Made by a program: the position numbers and the translations under genes. From Candidatus Bathycorpusculum sp. (GTDB lineage: Archaea > Thermoproteota > Bathyarchaeia > Bathyarchaeales > Bathycorpusculaceae): a stretch of 8,838 bases of DNA. The stretch is from positions 1 through 8,838 of the forward strand of contig WREZ01000040.1 of NCBI GenBank assembly GCA_009779045.1, written 5' to 3'. The notes beneath the pieces were generated by a model. The model saw only the letters and a list, made by a program, of their open reading frames with translations, made no database searches and was not told the DNA's origin. Positions within the stretch are counted from its first letter, which is position 1. Each line of letters opens with the position of its first letter. Below, piece by piece: positions 1 to 7,358 of the stretch.

Positions 1-1
1 C

Positions 2-1225
2 ATAGGTTTTTCACCAACAACAATAATCCAAGCCAAAAATGGACACGCCACTATCCACAACCAAAAAACAAATGAAAAAATCCAACAAAAAACCACTGAC
101 CCCATCAAACTGATCCAAGAAACACTAAAACCAAAAACAGTCCACAACAACAAATTCCGATTCATAGGAGGCGCGGTAGGCTACATTTCATATGACGCTA
201 TACAATACTGGGAAAAACTGCCTCTAACTAAAAATGACATAAACTTCCCTGACATTGAAATGGGCATCTACGATGACGGCTTCATATTTGACCATACTCA
301 ACAATTAGCTTTTTACTATTACCAAGAAGAAAATAGATTATCCCAAGTTGAAAACATACTCAAAAAACCATTCACCCCTGAAAAACTAGAGATTTCTGAA
401 CCAAAAGTTAACATTTCAAAAAACCATTTTGAGCAAGCTGTCAAAAAAGCCAAAGAATACATATCTGCAGGCGACATTTTTCAAGTAGTCCTATCAAAAC
501 GATACCAATTCCAAACTAAAGGATCACTCATCCCTTTCTACCAAACCCTACGTAATATTAACCCTTCACCATATATGTACTACTATAAAGCAGGCGACCA
601 CCAAATTGTCGGTTCCAGTCCTGAAATGCTAGTTCGCGTCAACAATCGTATAGTTGAAACCTTTCCAATTGCAGGAACCACTCAAGTAACACAAGATCCA
701 ATAGAAAATAACCGTTTAGCACACAAATTACTATCAGACCCTAAAGAGTGCGCTGAACACGTCATGCTTGTGGATTTAGCTCGAAATGACGTGGGAAAAA
801 TTTCTAAATTTGGAAGTGTACAGGTACCCGAATTCATGAAAGTACACCAATATAGCCATGTACAGCATATTGTATCTCAAGTTGTGGGTGAACTACGTGA
901 TGATCTAGACAGTTTTGATGCTTTGCGTTCAGTTTTTCCAGCAGGTACCGTATCAGGGGCGCCAAAAGTTAGGGCTATGGAGATTATTAACGAGTTAGAG
1001 CCATCGCAACGTGGACCTTACGCTGGCGCAGTGGGTTATTTTTCATATAATGGTAACGCGGATTTTGCAATCACTATTAGAACACTTTTTGCCAATAAAA
1101 ACCAAGCTTATGTGCAAGCAGGCGCAGGTATTGTTGCAGATTCAAATCCTGAACGTGAATGGGTTGAGATTGAAAATAAGGCTAAAGCTTTAATGAGCTC
1201 TCTTGAAGTTTCGGGTGGTCTTTGA
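2..1225 (+). CDS. trpE: Anthranilate synthase component I (5' end outside window)
   Basis: TrpE converts chorismate to anthranilate, using ammonia supplied by TrpG; it is a cytosolic first-step enzyme of tryptophan synthesis. The frame is open from base 2, well upstream of the first ATG at 260. The 86 codons before that ATG contain the conserved GGAVGYISYDA and YWEKLP stretch, so 260 is not the start. The visible part is 407 residues, and roughly 40-60 N-terminal residues are missing, including the usual Trp-feedback LLES-type motif. The chorismate-binding domain is complete: GDIFQVVLSKRY, NPSPYMYY (also part of the Trp site in relatives), GSSPEML, FPIAGT, LVDLARND, QHIVSQVVGEL, FPAGTVSGAPKVRAME, IRTLF and QAGAGIVADS followed by EREW. 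The metal-binding glutamates expected in the KECAEH and EREW regions are present. It is not fused to trpG, which begins 1 nt after the stop. One oddity is that the usual basic loop after PIAGT is replaced by TQVTQ. Confidence 0.97.
   Translation: MGFSPTTIIQAKNGHATIHNQKTNEKIQQKTTDPIKLIQETLKPKTVHNNKFRFIGGAVGYISYDAIQYWEKLPLTKNDINFPDIEMGIYDDGFIFDHTQQLAFYYYQEENRLSQVENILKKPFTPEKLEISEPKVNISKNHFEQAVKKAKEYISAGDIFQVVLSKRYQFQTKGSLIPFYQTLRNINPSPYMYYYKAGDHQIVGSSPEMLVRVNNRIVETFPIAGTTQVTQDPIENNRLAHKLLSDPKECAEHVMLVDLARNDVGKISKFGSVQVPEFMKVHQYSHVQHIVSQVVGELRDDLDSFDALRSVFPAGTVSGAPKVRAMEIINELEPSQRGPYAGAVGYFSYNGNADFAITIRTLFANKNQAYVQAGAGIVADSNPEREWVEIENKAKALMSSLEVSGGL
1213..1219 (+). promoter_or_regulatory. Shine-Dalgarno-like site of trpG
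   Basis: GGGTGGT within the last codons of trpE resembles the GGTG core of the archaeal Shine-Dalgarno and sits about 7 nt before ATG 1227. It favours that start over the upstream TTG at 1203. Confidence 0.5.
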
Positions 1226-1226
1226 A

Positions 1227-1814
1227 ATGAAAGTTTTAGTTATTGACAACTATGATTCATTTGTCTACAATCTTGTGCAGTATATCGGCGAAATGGGTGC
1301 AGAAACTATAGTTTATCGAAATGATCAAATCAGTTTACAGGAGCTCATTGCACTTAAACCTGATAGAATAATTCTTTCGCCGGGTCCAGGCACTCCAACT
1401 GATGAAAAATCTTTTGGTGTTTGCAAAGCAATCCTACAAACCCTCAGCCACAGTATCCCTACTCTTGGTGTTTGTTTGGGCCATCAGGGAATAATTCACA
1501 CTTACGGTGGCAAAGTAGTTCGTGCTAAAAAACTCATGCATGGCAAAAACTGCACTGTTAAACATGATTATACATCCCTTTTTGCAGGTGTACACAACCC
1601 TTTCTTAGCCACGCGGTATCATTCTCTTGCAGGTGAGCGTGCTTCAATTCCTAAGTGTCTACAAATTACTGCAGAGGCTGAGGATGATGGAGAAATCATG
1701 GCGGTACGTCATGTCAAATACCCCATTTTTGGGGTTCAGTTTCACCCTGAGTCTATTCTGTGTCAGGACGGTAAAACAATTATTACAAATTTCCTTAAAA
1801 GTGAACACCCATGA
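1227..1814 (+). CDS. trpG: Anthranilate synthase component II (glutamine amidotransferase)
   Basis: TrpG is the class I glutamine amidotransferase subunit that hydrolyses glutamine and passes ammonia to TrpE. The 195-aa product is a normal length for a stand-alone TrpG. The sequence shows the N-terminal DNYDSFVYNLVQ motif (residues 7-18), the oxyanion-side LSPGPGTP (50-57), the nucleophile elbow GVCLGHQ with Cys83, RYHSL (130-134), and the catalytic His173 and Glu175 in GVQFHPES. I chose ATG 1227 over the in-frame TTG at 1203 because the N-terminus MKVLVIDNYDSF is the family standard and a GGTGGT Shine-Dalgarno-like stretch ends about 7 nt before it, inside the last codons of trpE. The stop overlaps the trpD start as ATGA. 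The presence of PabB/PabA-type folate enzymes cannot be assessed here, but the neighbours fix the role in tryptophan synthesis. Confidence 0.97.
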   Translation: MKVLVIDNYDSFVYNLVQYIGEMGAETIVYRNDQISLQELIALKPDRIILSPGPGTPTDEKSFGVCKAILQTLSHSIPTLGVCLGHQGIIHTYGGKVVRAKKLMHGKNCTVKHDYTSLFAGVHNPFLATRYHSLAGERASIPKCLQITAEAEDDGEIMAVRHVKYPIFGVQFHPESILCQDGKTIITNFLKSEHP

Positions 1815-2869
1815 TACAGAACTGTATTCAAAAACTCATAGAAGGTATGCATCTCTCACCTAATGAATCCACGCAAATAATGAACGAAATCATAACAGGA
1901 AAAACAACAAATGCCCAAACAGGTGCACTTCTAACAGCGTTACGCATTAAGGGTGAATCAACTGAAGAACTTATCGCCTTTGCCAATGTAATGAAAAATC
2001 AATGTTTACAAATTAAACCCCGTGTACAGAGTAGACTTGTGGACACTTGCGGTACAGGTGGTGATAGAATTAAAACTTTTAATGTGAGTACTGCAGCGGC
2101 ATTTGTAATTGCAGGTGCCGGTATTCCTGTTGCTAAACATGGAAATCGTGCCGCAACAAGCAAAAGTGGTAGTGCCGATGTGCTTGAGAAACTGGGGGTA
2201 AATTTAACAATGACACCTCAAACTGTACAAGACTCAATTGAAAAAGTGGGCATCGGCTTTATGTTTGCGCCAGCCTTCCATCCTGCCATGCAATTTGCAT
2301 CTCAATCACGTAAAGAGATAGGAATACGCACAGTTTTTAACTTGTTAGGACCACTAACTAATCCTGCAAACGCTGAAGGACAATTACTTGGCGTTTATGA
2401 CTTAAAACTCACTTTATCTTTGGCTAACGTGCTTAATGATCTTGGCTGCAGAGAGGCTATGGTTGTTCATGGTTTAGATGGGTTAGATGAAATTTCAACT
2501 GTAGGTAAAACTTGTATTGCACATTTAAAGCATGGTCAAATTCATAAATCAATTGTTAGACCAGAATTTTTTGGTGTAAAGCAAACAAAAGCGTCTGATT
2601 TAAAAGTTTCAACTGTTGATGAAAGCGCCAAAACCATTCAAACAATATTAACAAGTAGAAATCTAAAGAATCCTAAAACAGAGCTGGTTTTAGTTAATAG
2701 CGCTGCAGGCATTATTGTAGGCGGTAAAGCGGATGATTTCACAGAAGCTATGCAAATTGCTAAGGACTCTATCTTAAGTGGTGCAGCTTATAGTAAATTA
2801 AAAGAGTTAGTTAGTGTTTCTGGGGGCAGTTTACAGAATCTTGAGGAGTTGGAAACCCAGTATGAGTGA
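1811..2869 (+). CDS. trpD: Anthranilate phosphoribosyltransferase
   Basis: TrpD transfers the phosphoribosyl group of PRPP to anthranilate, giving phosphoribosylanthranilate. The 352-aa product is full length for the family (about 330-350). An N-terminal helical domain (1-75) is followed by the PRPP-binding GTGGD loop at 81-85, the NVST motif (91-94) and KHGNRA (109-114), then an anthranilate-site arginine (Arg167, in SRKEIG), FNLLGPLTNP (176-185) and the metal-binding Asp226-Glu227 pair in GLDEIS. All key residues known from characterised archaeal TrpD are in place. The start codon lies inside the trpG stop (ATGA), with only a weak GTGA upstream, so expression probably depends on coupling with trpG. 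The 3' end overlaps trpC by 8 nt. Confidence 0.97.
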   Translation: MIQNCIQKLIEGMHLSPNESTQIMNEIITGKTTNAQTGALLTALRIKGESTEELIAFANVMKNQCLQIKPRVQSRLVDTCGTGGDRIKTFNVSTAAAFVIAGAGIPVAKHGNRAATSKSGSADVLEKLGVNLTMTPQTVQDSIEKVGIGFMFAPAFHPAMQFASQSRKEIGIRTVFNLLGPLTNPANAEGQLLGVYDLKLTLSLANVLNDLGCREAMVVHGLDGLDEISTVGKTCIAHLKHGQIHKSIVRPEFFGVKQTKASDLKVSTVDESAKTIQTILTSRNLKNPKTELVLVNSAAGIIVGGKADDFTEAMQIAKDSILSGAAYSKLKELVSVSGGSLQNLEELETQYE

Positions 2870-3644
2870 TTTCTATGATACCTTAGGCTTTAATGCACAA
2901 GTAACCATTAGCAGTGGTTACTATGACTCGTTTAAACCTGCGCCAAGCAGCAGCAGGTGTTTAAGCCTTAAACAAGCAATCCTTGAATGTAATAAAAATC
3001 CTGTAATAGCTGAAGTCAAGATAGCCTCACCCACGCTTGGAATTATACGAGAAAATAAAAACTTGATCGAAATTGCTAAAGCCATGGAACGAGGGGGCGC
3101 AACGGCAATATCAGTACTAACAGAGCCAAAATACTTCAAAGGTTCAATAAATACGCTCTCAAAGGTTCGCAGAGCTGTGAAACTTCCCATATTAATGAAA
3201 GACATAATCTTAAGTTCGACCCAAATTGATGCTGCAGTCAATATTGGCGCGGATGTTGTACTTTTGATTAAAACACTCTATGATCGAGGATACGGTGAGA
3301 TAGAACTGGGTAACATGATAGAGTATGCACATGAAAAAGGTCTTGAGGTTTTGCTTGAAGTTCACACCGAGACAGAGTTTAAAGCTGCCAAAAAAACAAA
3401 GGCTGACATGATTGGTATAAATAACCGAAACCTTGCCGATCTAAAAATAGATTTAAACAATACTAAAAAAATTCTTAAAACAAACAATTTTGAACGTTTA
3501 GTTGTCGTAAGCGAAAGTGGTATTAACACATTAGCAGATTTGCAGTTTTTAAACCAAGCAGGTGTGTCTGCTTTCCTTATTGGCTCAAGCATAATGTTAG
3601 CAGAAAATGTTGAAGAAAAAGTTAGGGAGTTTGTAAACGCATGA
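2862..3644 (+). CDS. trpC: Indole-3-glycerol phosphate synthase
   Basis: TrpC closes the pyrrole ring of carboxyphenylamino-deoxyribulose phosphate to give indole-3-glycerol phosphate. It is a (beta/alpha)8 barrel of 260 aa, a single-domain form with no fused TrpF. The visible active-site set includes Glu51 and Lys53 in AEVKIASP, Ser56-Pro57, the probable general acid Lys113 in LMKD, Glu166 in LLEVH, Asn187 in GINNRNL, and SESGI (217-221). The C-terminal GSSIM phosphate loop is also present. Residues 51-57 fall at the same numbers as in the well-studied Sulfolobus enzyme, which supports the ATG at 2862. An in-frame GTG at 2814 would add 16 unconserved residues inside trpD. A GAGGAG sits 13 nt upstream of the ATG, rather far for a Shine-Dalgarno, so coupling to trpD (8-nt overlap) may help. 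The gene ends in an ATGA overlap with trpB, leaving no room for trpF. Confidence 0.96.
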   Translation: MSDFYDTLGFNAQVTISSGYYDSFKPAPSSSRCLSLKQAILECNKNPVIAEVKIASPTLGIIRENKNLIEIAKAMERGGATAISVLTEPKYFKGSINTLSKVRRAVKLPILMKDIILSSTQIDAAVNIGADVVLLIKTLYDRGYGEIELGNMIEYAHEKGLEVLLEVHTETEFKAAKKTKADMIGINNRNLADLKIDLNNTKKILKTNNFERLVVVSESGINTLADLQFLNQAGVSAFLIGSSIMLAENVEEKVREFVNA

Positions 3645-4837
3645 AAATAAGTAGTTATCCCAAGAACGGAAAATTTGGAAAATTTGGCGGCAAATTTGTT
3701 CCAGAAATATTAATGGAAGCAGTCAATGAACTTGAAGAAGCATATAACCAAACTAAAAAAGACCCAAGTTTTCAAAAACAGTTGAATTATTATTTAGCGG
3801 ATTTTGTTGGCAGACCTACACCGCTTTATTTTGCAGAAAATTTGACACGTAATTTGGGTGGTGCTAAAATTTATTTAAAACGTGAAGATTTAGCACATGG
3901 TGGAGCACACAAAATCAACAACACTCTTGGACAAGCGTTGCTTGCAAAACGTATGGGTAAAACTCGTGTTATAGCTGAGACAGGTGCAGGACAACACGGT
4001 GTAGCTACTGCAATTGCTTGCGCCGCTTTAGGTTTAGACGCTGAAGTGTACATGGGCACAGAAGACTGTGAACGCCAAAAACTAAACGTGTTTCGCATGA
4101 AACTCTTAAACGCCAAAGTACACTCAGTGGATTCAGGTTCAAAAACGCTCAAAGACTCTATTAATGAGGCTTTTCGTGACTGGGTAACTAATCTTAAATC
4201 AACTTATTACCTTATAGGTTCAACTATGGGGCCTCACCCGTACCCTATGATTGTTAGAGATTTCCAAAGTGTCATAGGCAAAGAAGTTAAACAGCAATTC
4301 AAAGAAAAAGAAAAACGTTTACCTGATGCATTAGTGGCTTGTGTGGGTGGCGGAAGCAATGCCATGGGCACCTTTTACCCCTTTGAAGATGACTTTGAAG
4401 TCAAACTTTATGGTGTAGAAGCGGCAGGCGATGGTATAGAAACGGGTAGACATGCTGCAACTCTTTCAGAAGGTCATGAAGGAGTCTTCCATGGTATGTA
4501 CACGTATCTGCTACAAGATGATAACGGGCAAATAAGCAACACCACAAGCATCTCTGCAGGTCTTGACTACCCCGGTGTTGGACCAGAACACGCCTTCCTT
4601 AAAACCCTTAAACGAGCAAATTACGTTTCAGCCACAGATAAAGAAGCCGTGGATGCCTTTTTGTTACTATGCAAAACTGAAGGCATACTGCCCGCTTTAG
4701 AATCATCCCATGCACTTGCACACGCAATAAAATTGGCCCCACAAATGAGCAAAAACCAATCTATCGTAGTCACTTTATCTGGACGGGGTGACAAGGATGT
4801 GGAAACCATAGCAGATTTTATAGGAGCAAAAATATGA
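3641..4837 (+). CDS. trpB: Tryptophan synthase beta chain (TrpB1 type)
   Basis: TrpB condenses indole with L-serine using pyridoxal phosphate and forms the alpha2beta2 complex with TrpA. The 398-aa length, the N-terminal [12 protein letters not shown] stretch, and the adjacent trpA identify the canonical TrpB1 rather than the stand-alone TrpB2 form. The PLP-binding lysine is Lys91 in GGAHKINN, the substrate-activating glutamate is Glu113 in ETGAGQHG, the phosphate-binding glycine loop is GGGSNAMG, and the C-terminal LSGRGDKD motif carries the expected serine. The ATG overlaps the trpC stop (ATGA), with GGGAG 11 nt before it. The only tryptophan residue is in the conserved RDWVTN. Nothing suggests loss of function. 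Confidence 0.98.
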   Translation: MKISSYPKNGKFGKFGGKFVPEILMEAVNELEEAYNQTKKDPSFQKQLNYYLADFVGRPTPLYFAENLTRNLGGAKIYLKREDLAHGGAHKINNTLGQALLAKRMGKTRVIAETGAGQHGVATAIACAALGLDAEVYMGTEDCERQKLNVFRMKLLNAKVHSVDSGSKTLKDSINEAFRDWVTNLKSTYYLIGSTMGPHPYPMIVRDFQSVIGKEVKQQFKEKEKRLPDALVACVGGGSNAMGTFYPFEDDFEVKLYGVEAAGDGIETGRHAATLSEGHEGVFHGMYTYLLQDDNGQISNTTSISAGLDYPGVGPEHAFLKTLKRANYVSATDKEAVDAFLLLCKTEGILPALESSHALAHAIKLAPQMSKNQSIVVTLSGRGDKDVETIADFIGAKI

Positions 4838-5649
4838 ACACCATAAAACAAGTCTTCGAAAATAATTACAATAACAAAAAGGGCTGCCTCATAGGTTACA
4901 TCACCGCCGGAGATCCCACACCTGACCTGACCCCAAAAATCACTGACGCATTAATACGCGGTGGAGTAGATATCCTTGAATTAGGTTTACCATTCTCTGA
5001 CCCCATTGCGGATGGCCCAACAATACAAGCAGCCAGCTTACGCGCACTAAACGCAGGCACCACACCCATGAAAGTATTAGAAATCACAAAGAAAATCAAA
5101 ACAAAACACGACATACCCATAGTCATAATGACTTACTACAATCCAATATTCCACTTTGGACTTGACAAATTTCTAGCAACCGCCAAAACCCATGGTGTTA
5201 ACGGATTTATTGTACCTGATTTACCCATTGAAGAAGCCGCAGACTTTAAAAAGGCAGCAAACACTTGTGATTTAGATACAATTTTTCTTGCAGCACCATC
5301 CACATCAGAAGAACGCCTAACAAAAATTGCAGATGCCTCATCAGGTTTTCTGTATCTAGTTTCACACTTCGGCGTTACTGGCACAAAGTCTAAAATAGAA
5401 AACTCAACACTACAACTAATACAGCACGTTAAACCTTTCATAGCTAAAAAAGTTCCATTAGCCGTAGGTTTTGGCATTTCTCAACCCGAACATGTCCAAC
5501 AAGTAATCAAAGCAGGTGCAGATGCCGCAATTGTAGGTAGCGCATTTATCAACATAATCCAAAAAAACACCAACAACATTACAGATATGCTAAATGAACT
5601 TGAGGCAACCGCCAGAGCATTAAAAACAGCAATAAATTTTGAAGAATAG
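4834..5649 (+). CDS. trpA: Tryptophan synthase alpha chain
   Basis: TrpA cleaves indole-3-glycerol phosphate to indole and glyceraldehyde 3-phosphate and channels indole to TrpB. The 271-aa product has the TIM-barrel signatures YITAGDP (22-28), [14 protein letters not shown] with catalytic Glu49 and Asp60 at the classical positions, PDLPIEE, and the phosphate-binding GFGIS and [11 protein letters not shown] near the C-terminus. A clear TAGGAG Shine-Dalgarno ends 7 nt before the ATG, which overlaps the trpB stop (ATGA). It is the last gene of the operon and ends in TAG; in-frame readthrough would stop three codons later. Codon use here is visibly richer in A and C than in trpG or trpD. Confidence 0.98.
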   Translation: MNTIKQVFENNYNNKKGCLIGYITAGDPTPDLTPKITDALIRGGVDILELGLPFSDPIADGPTIQAASLRALNAGTTPMKVLEITKKIKTKHDIPIVIMTYYNPIFHFGLDKFLATAKTHGVNGFIVPDLPIEEAADFKKAANTCDLDTIFLAAPSTSEERLTKIADASSGFLYLVSHFGVTGTKSKIENSTLQLIQHVKPFIAKKVPLAVGFGISQPEHVQQVIKAGADAAIVGSAFINIIQKNTNNITDMLNELEATARALKTAINFEE

Positions 5650-5680
5650 AGGTTACTGTGAAAGTTTAATGATCTTCTAC

Positions 5681-5685
5681 TTTTT
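5681..5685 (+). terminator. Possible oligo-T terminator after trpA
   Basis: A run of five T lies 32 nt after the trpA stop, with no strong hairpin. Archaeal polymerases can terminate on T-tracts alone, but five bases is short, so this is a weak call. Confidence 0.25.
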
Positions 5686-5757
5686 AGAGTATTGCAATGA
5701 TTTTAAGCAGTTAGGCGGGTTTATTATCTCCATAAAGTCCAAGTTGTGTGTTTCACA

Positions 5758-5765
5758 TTTAACAT
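5758..5765 (+). promoter_or_regulatory. Candidate TATA box of the isomerase gene
   Basis: The stretch 5650-5799 carries no convincing gene. TTTAACAT at 5758-5765 would place transcription start near 5788 and leave a very short leader containing the GTGA at 5790-5793, 6 nt before the ATG. An alternative, TTTATTAT at 5720-5727, would give a leader of about 50 nt. Both are only moderate matches to the archaeal TATA consensus, and readthrough from the trp operon is also possible. Confidence 0.3.
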
Positions 5766-5799
5766 CTTAACATTATCCTTATGGGTCAAGTGAAAAACT

Positions 5800-6717
5800 A
5801 TGGAAGTCGTGAACGATACTGTAGAAAAAATTCGCAATCTCGAAGTTAAAGGTGCAAGAAACGCTGCAATCGCAGCTATAAAAGCTCTCCAAATACTCAT
5901 TCAGCAAACGACCGCAGAAAACAAATCACAGCTACTAACAGAGATCACACAAGCGTACCAGCTCCTTTTTAATGCACGCAAAACTGAACCTTTAATAAGA
6001 AACGCCCTTCACTACTTGACCCAACAAGTCCAGCAAAGTAACATTCAAAACGTTCCGGACCTATGTGCAATACTATGTATGAGCGCTGATAATTTTCTTA
6101 GAGAACTTGATGCTTCAAGGGCGTACGCAGCCGAAATCGGAGCGCAACTCATACAAAATGAAATGACTATCTTTACACATTGTAATTCTTCAACTGCAAT
6201 TCAAATGTTAATCAAAGCCAAACAGGCTGGCAAAAATTTTAAGGTCATCTGTACAGAAACTCGTCCTGCATTTCAAGGTCGAATAACCGCATGTGAATTG
6301 ATTAAAAACGGTATAGACACCACATTTATTGTTGACTCAGCAACACAAACGTTTCTCTTTAAAGCTGATTTTATAATTGTGGGCGCAGACGTAATCACTC
6401 CAAAAGGCGATGTAGTCAACAAAATTGGCACAAGCGGACTTGCTGTTTTGGCGCATGAAGCACATAAACCGTTTTACATAGTTTCGGAACTACTCAAATT
6501 TGATCCAATAACTCTTTACAAAGAGTTTGAAGGCATTGAACAACGTGATCCTAATGAAGTCTGGAAAGATGCCCCAAAAGGCATAGATATACAAAACCCA
6601 GCATTTGACGTTACGCCTAGCAGGTATATTAACGGTTTAATCTGTGAAAAAGGCATAATTTCACCACAAAATGCGCTCAATGTGGTTCAACAATTTTATC
6701 CTTGGCTTTTCAAATAA
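5800..6717 (+). CDS. eIF2B-fold sugar-phosphate isomerase, probably ribose-1,5-bisphosphate isomerase (divergent)
   Basis: The 305-aa product belongs to the eIF2B alpha/beta/delta - MtnA - ribose-1,5-bisphosphate isomerase superfamily. An N-terminal helical domain (about 1-115) is followed by a Rossmann-like domain. Cys128 in FTHCNS and Asp197 in VGAD match the catalytic Cys/Asp pair of the isomerases, which translation-factor eIF2B subunits lack. Other shared stretches are CTETRPAFQGRITA, NKIGT (207-211), the lysine in LLKFDP, QRDPNEV and NPAFDVTP. MtnA is less likely because the protein is short and lacks a GALAT-like continuation after THCN. In archaea such an enzyme converts ribose-1,5-bisphosphate to ribulose-1,5-bisphosphate for form III RuBisCO in the AMP pathway. 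Expected motifs differ in places: KGAR instead of RGAG near residue 17, and ARKT instead of TRPT near residue 60. The exact substrate is therefore uncertain. An in-frame TGA at 5791-5793 fixes the start at or after ATG 5800. Confidence 0.85.
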   Translation: MEVVNDTVEKIRNLEVKGARNAAIAAIKALQILIQQTTAENKSQLLTEITQAYQLLFNARKTEPLIRNALHYLTQQVQQSNIQNVPDLCAILCMSADNFLRELDASRAYAAEIGAQLIQNEMTIFTHCNSSTAIQMLIKAKQAGKNFKVICTETRPAFQGRITACELIKNGIDTTFIVDSATQTFLFKADFIIVGADVITPKGDVVNKIGTSGLAVLAHEAHKPFYIVSELLKFDPITLYKEFEGIEQRDPNEVWKDAPKGIDIQNPAFDVTPSRYINGLICEKGIISPQNALNVVQQFYPWLFK

Positions 6718-6718
6718 C

Positions 6719-6724
6719 TTTTTT
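6719..6724 (+). terminator. Oligo-T terminator after the isomerase gene
   Basis: Six T follow the isomerase stop almost immediately, in the 55-nt gap before the convergent minus-strand gene. The position fits an archaeal T-tract terminator; no strong stem-loop is seen. Confidence 0.4.
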
Positions 6725-6772
6725 ATGTTCATGATGGATATATGACGTGATTTTGGTATGCTTTAAAATAGT

Positions 6773-7231
6773 TTATTTTGTTTTTTCTCTGATTGTTTTT
6801 AGCACTTCTTCTTGGATCCATTTTTCGCCTTGTATGGTTAGTTTGAATTCGGGTTTGTTTGGGTCGGGTTTGAATACTTGGCCTCGTTTGGTCATTTCGT
6901 TTAATCGTGCGGGGACCATACATTTTATGTTGCTAAATTCTAGTCTTTTTTGCATTTGTGTTACGGTGTTTTTGTGTTCGTCTGAGGCGTAGAGGATTAG
7001 GCCTACGGCTTCATAATGGGTTAGGTTTTCTCGTGTTACGATAACGGGGCCTTCAGTTGTTGCTTCTACAATGCCTTTTAGTTGTGTTCCTGAAGGCGTT
7101 AAACGGCTAGAAATGGCGTCAACAAAATTTTCTGGTATGGTTTCTAGCATTTTTAAAATTTCTTGAGGGGTGTCTCCTACAATAACAACTTCGCCAAATG
7201 ATGTTTTTATACGGGCTTCTATGTGTGGCAA
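6773..7231 (-). CDS. Unrecognised 152-aa protein with probable C-terminal winged helix
   Basis: I do not recognise a named family. The N-terminal part (about 1-45) holds an amphipathic stretch around GEVVIVGDTPQEILKMLE, and residues 45-68 look like beta strands. From about residue 70 the sequence has a winged-helix rhythm: a helix with YEAVGLILYA, a middle helix, a likely recognition helix VPARLNEMTKRG (106-117), a wing through 118-131, and LTIQGEKWI followed by a basic C-terminal helix. DNA or RNA binding is an inference from that pattern. No membrane segment or signal peptide is visible. The start is a TTG at 7231, supported by AGAGG 8 nt upstream; no in-frame ATG lies just upstream. The gene is convergent with the isomerase gene and divergent from the methyltransferase operon, so it could be a local regulator, but nothing in the sequence proves that. 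Coding-strand composition is A/C-rich like its neighbours, which supports a real gene. Confidence 0.8.
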   Translation of the reverse strand: MPHIEARIKTSFGEVVIVGDTPQEILKMLETIPENFVDAISSRLTPSGTQLKGIVEATTEGPVIVTRENLTHYEAVGLILYASDEHKNTVTQMQKRLEFSNIKCMVPARLNEMTKRGQVFKPDPNKPEFKLTIQGEKWIQEEVLKTIREKTK

Positions 7232-7239
7232 GAAATTTT

Positions 7240-7244
7240 CCTCT
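7240..7244 (-). promoter_or_regulatory. Shine-Dalgarno fixing a TTG start
   Basis: On the minus strand AGAGG at 7244-7240 lies 8 nt before TTG 7231. The only nearby ATG, at 7253-7251, is in another frame and meets TAG after one codon, so this site decides the start. Confidence 0.55.
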
Positions 7245-7283
7245 AAAACATATTGTGTGCTGCGCTTTTTAGTATTGTGGCAA

Positions 7284-7292
7284 AAATTTATG
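7284..7292 (-). promoter_or_regulatory. Candidate TATA box of the winged-helix protein gene
   Basis: Minus-strand CATAAATTT lies about 55-60 nt before the TTG start. With the usual spacing, transcription would begin near 7262 and leave a leader of about 30 nt that contains the AGAGG site. It shares the 7232-7358 spacer with the oppositely directed promoter of the methyltransferase. Confidence 0.35.
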
Positions 7293-7320
7293 TAACAGCT
7301 TGTTTGTTTTGTTATTTTTT

Positions 7321-7338
7321 GTGAAGGTTTTTATTTTT
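7321..7338 (+). promoter_or_regulatory. Candidate BRE/TATA promoter for a leaderless methyltransferase mRNA
   Basis: Purine-rich GTGAAGG (7321-7327, BRE-like) is followed by TTTTTATTTTT (7328-7338, TATA-like). Its centre is about 25-28 nt before the GTG/ATG pair at 7356/7359, the spacing expected between TATA box and transcription start. No Shine-Dalgarno is found at a useful distance from either codon, which fits a leaderless transcript. Confidence 0.4.
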
Positions 7339-7358
7339 CTATTTGTCTTTTTAGGGTG

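Noticed and set aside
1203..1226. TTG start giving a 203-aa TrpG
   Set aside because: The extra residues overlap trpE and precede the standard N-terminus; the GGTGGT site serves ATG 1227.
2814..2861. GTG start giving a 276-aa TrpC
   Set aside because: The extra 16 residues lie inside trpD and are not part of the family. ATG 2862 puts the active-site residues at the standard positions.
5669..5770. Small 33-codon + strand ORF between trpA and the isomerase gene
   Set aside because: No well-placed Shine-Dalgarno, no recognisable motif, and it spans the candidate promoter. An ORF of this length is expected by chance.
5650..5799. Possible tRNA or riboswitch after the trp operon
   Set aside because: I searched by eye for a cloverleaf, CCA end or long stem-loop and found none; only weak T-tract and TATA-like elements are visible.
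6747..6992. 81-codon + strand ORF opposite the minus-strand gene
   Set aside because: It is antisense to the 152-aa gene, has low-complexity hydrophobic sequence rich in Phe, Ser and Leu, and has no start signals. I treat it as a shadow frame.
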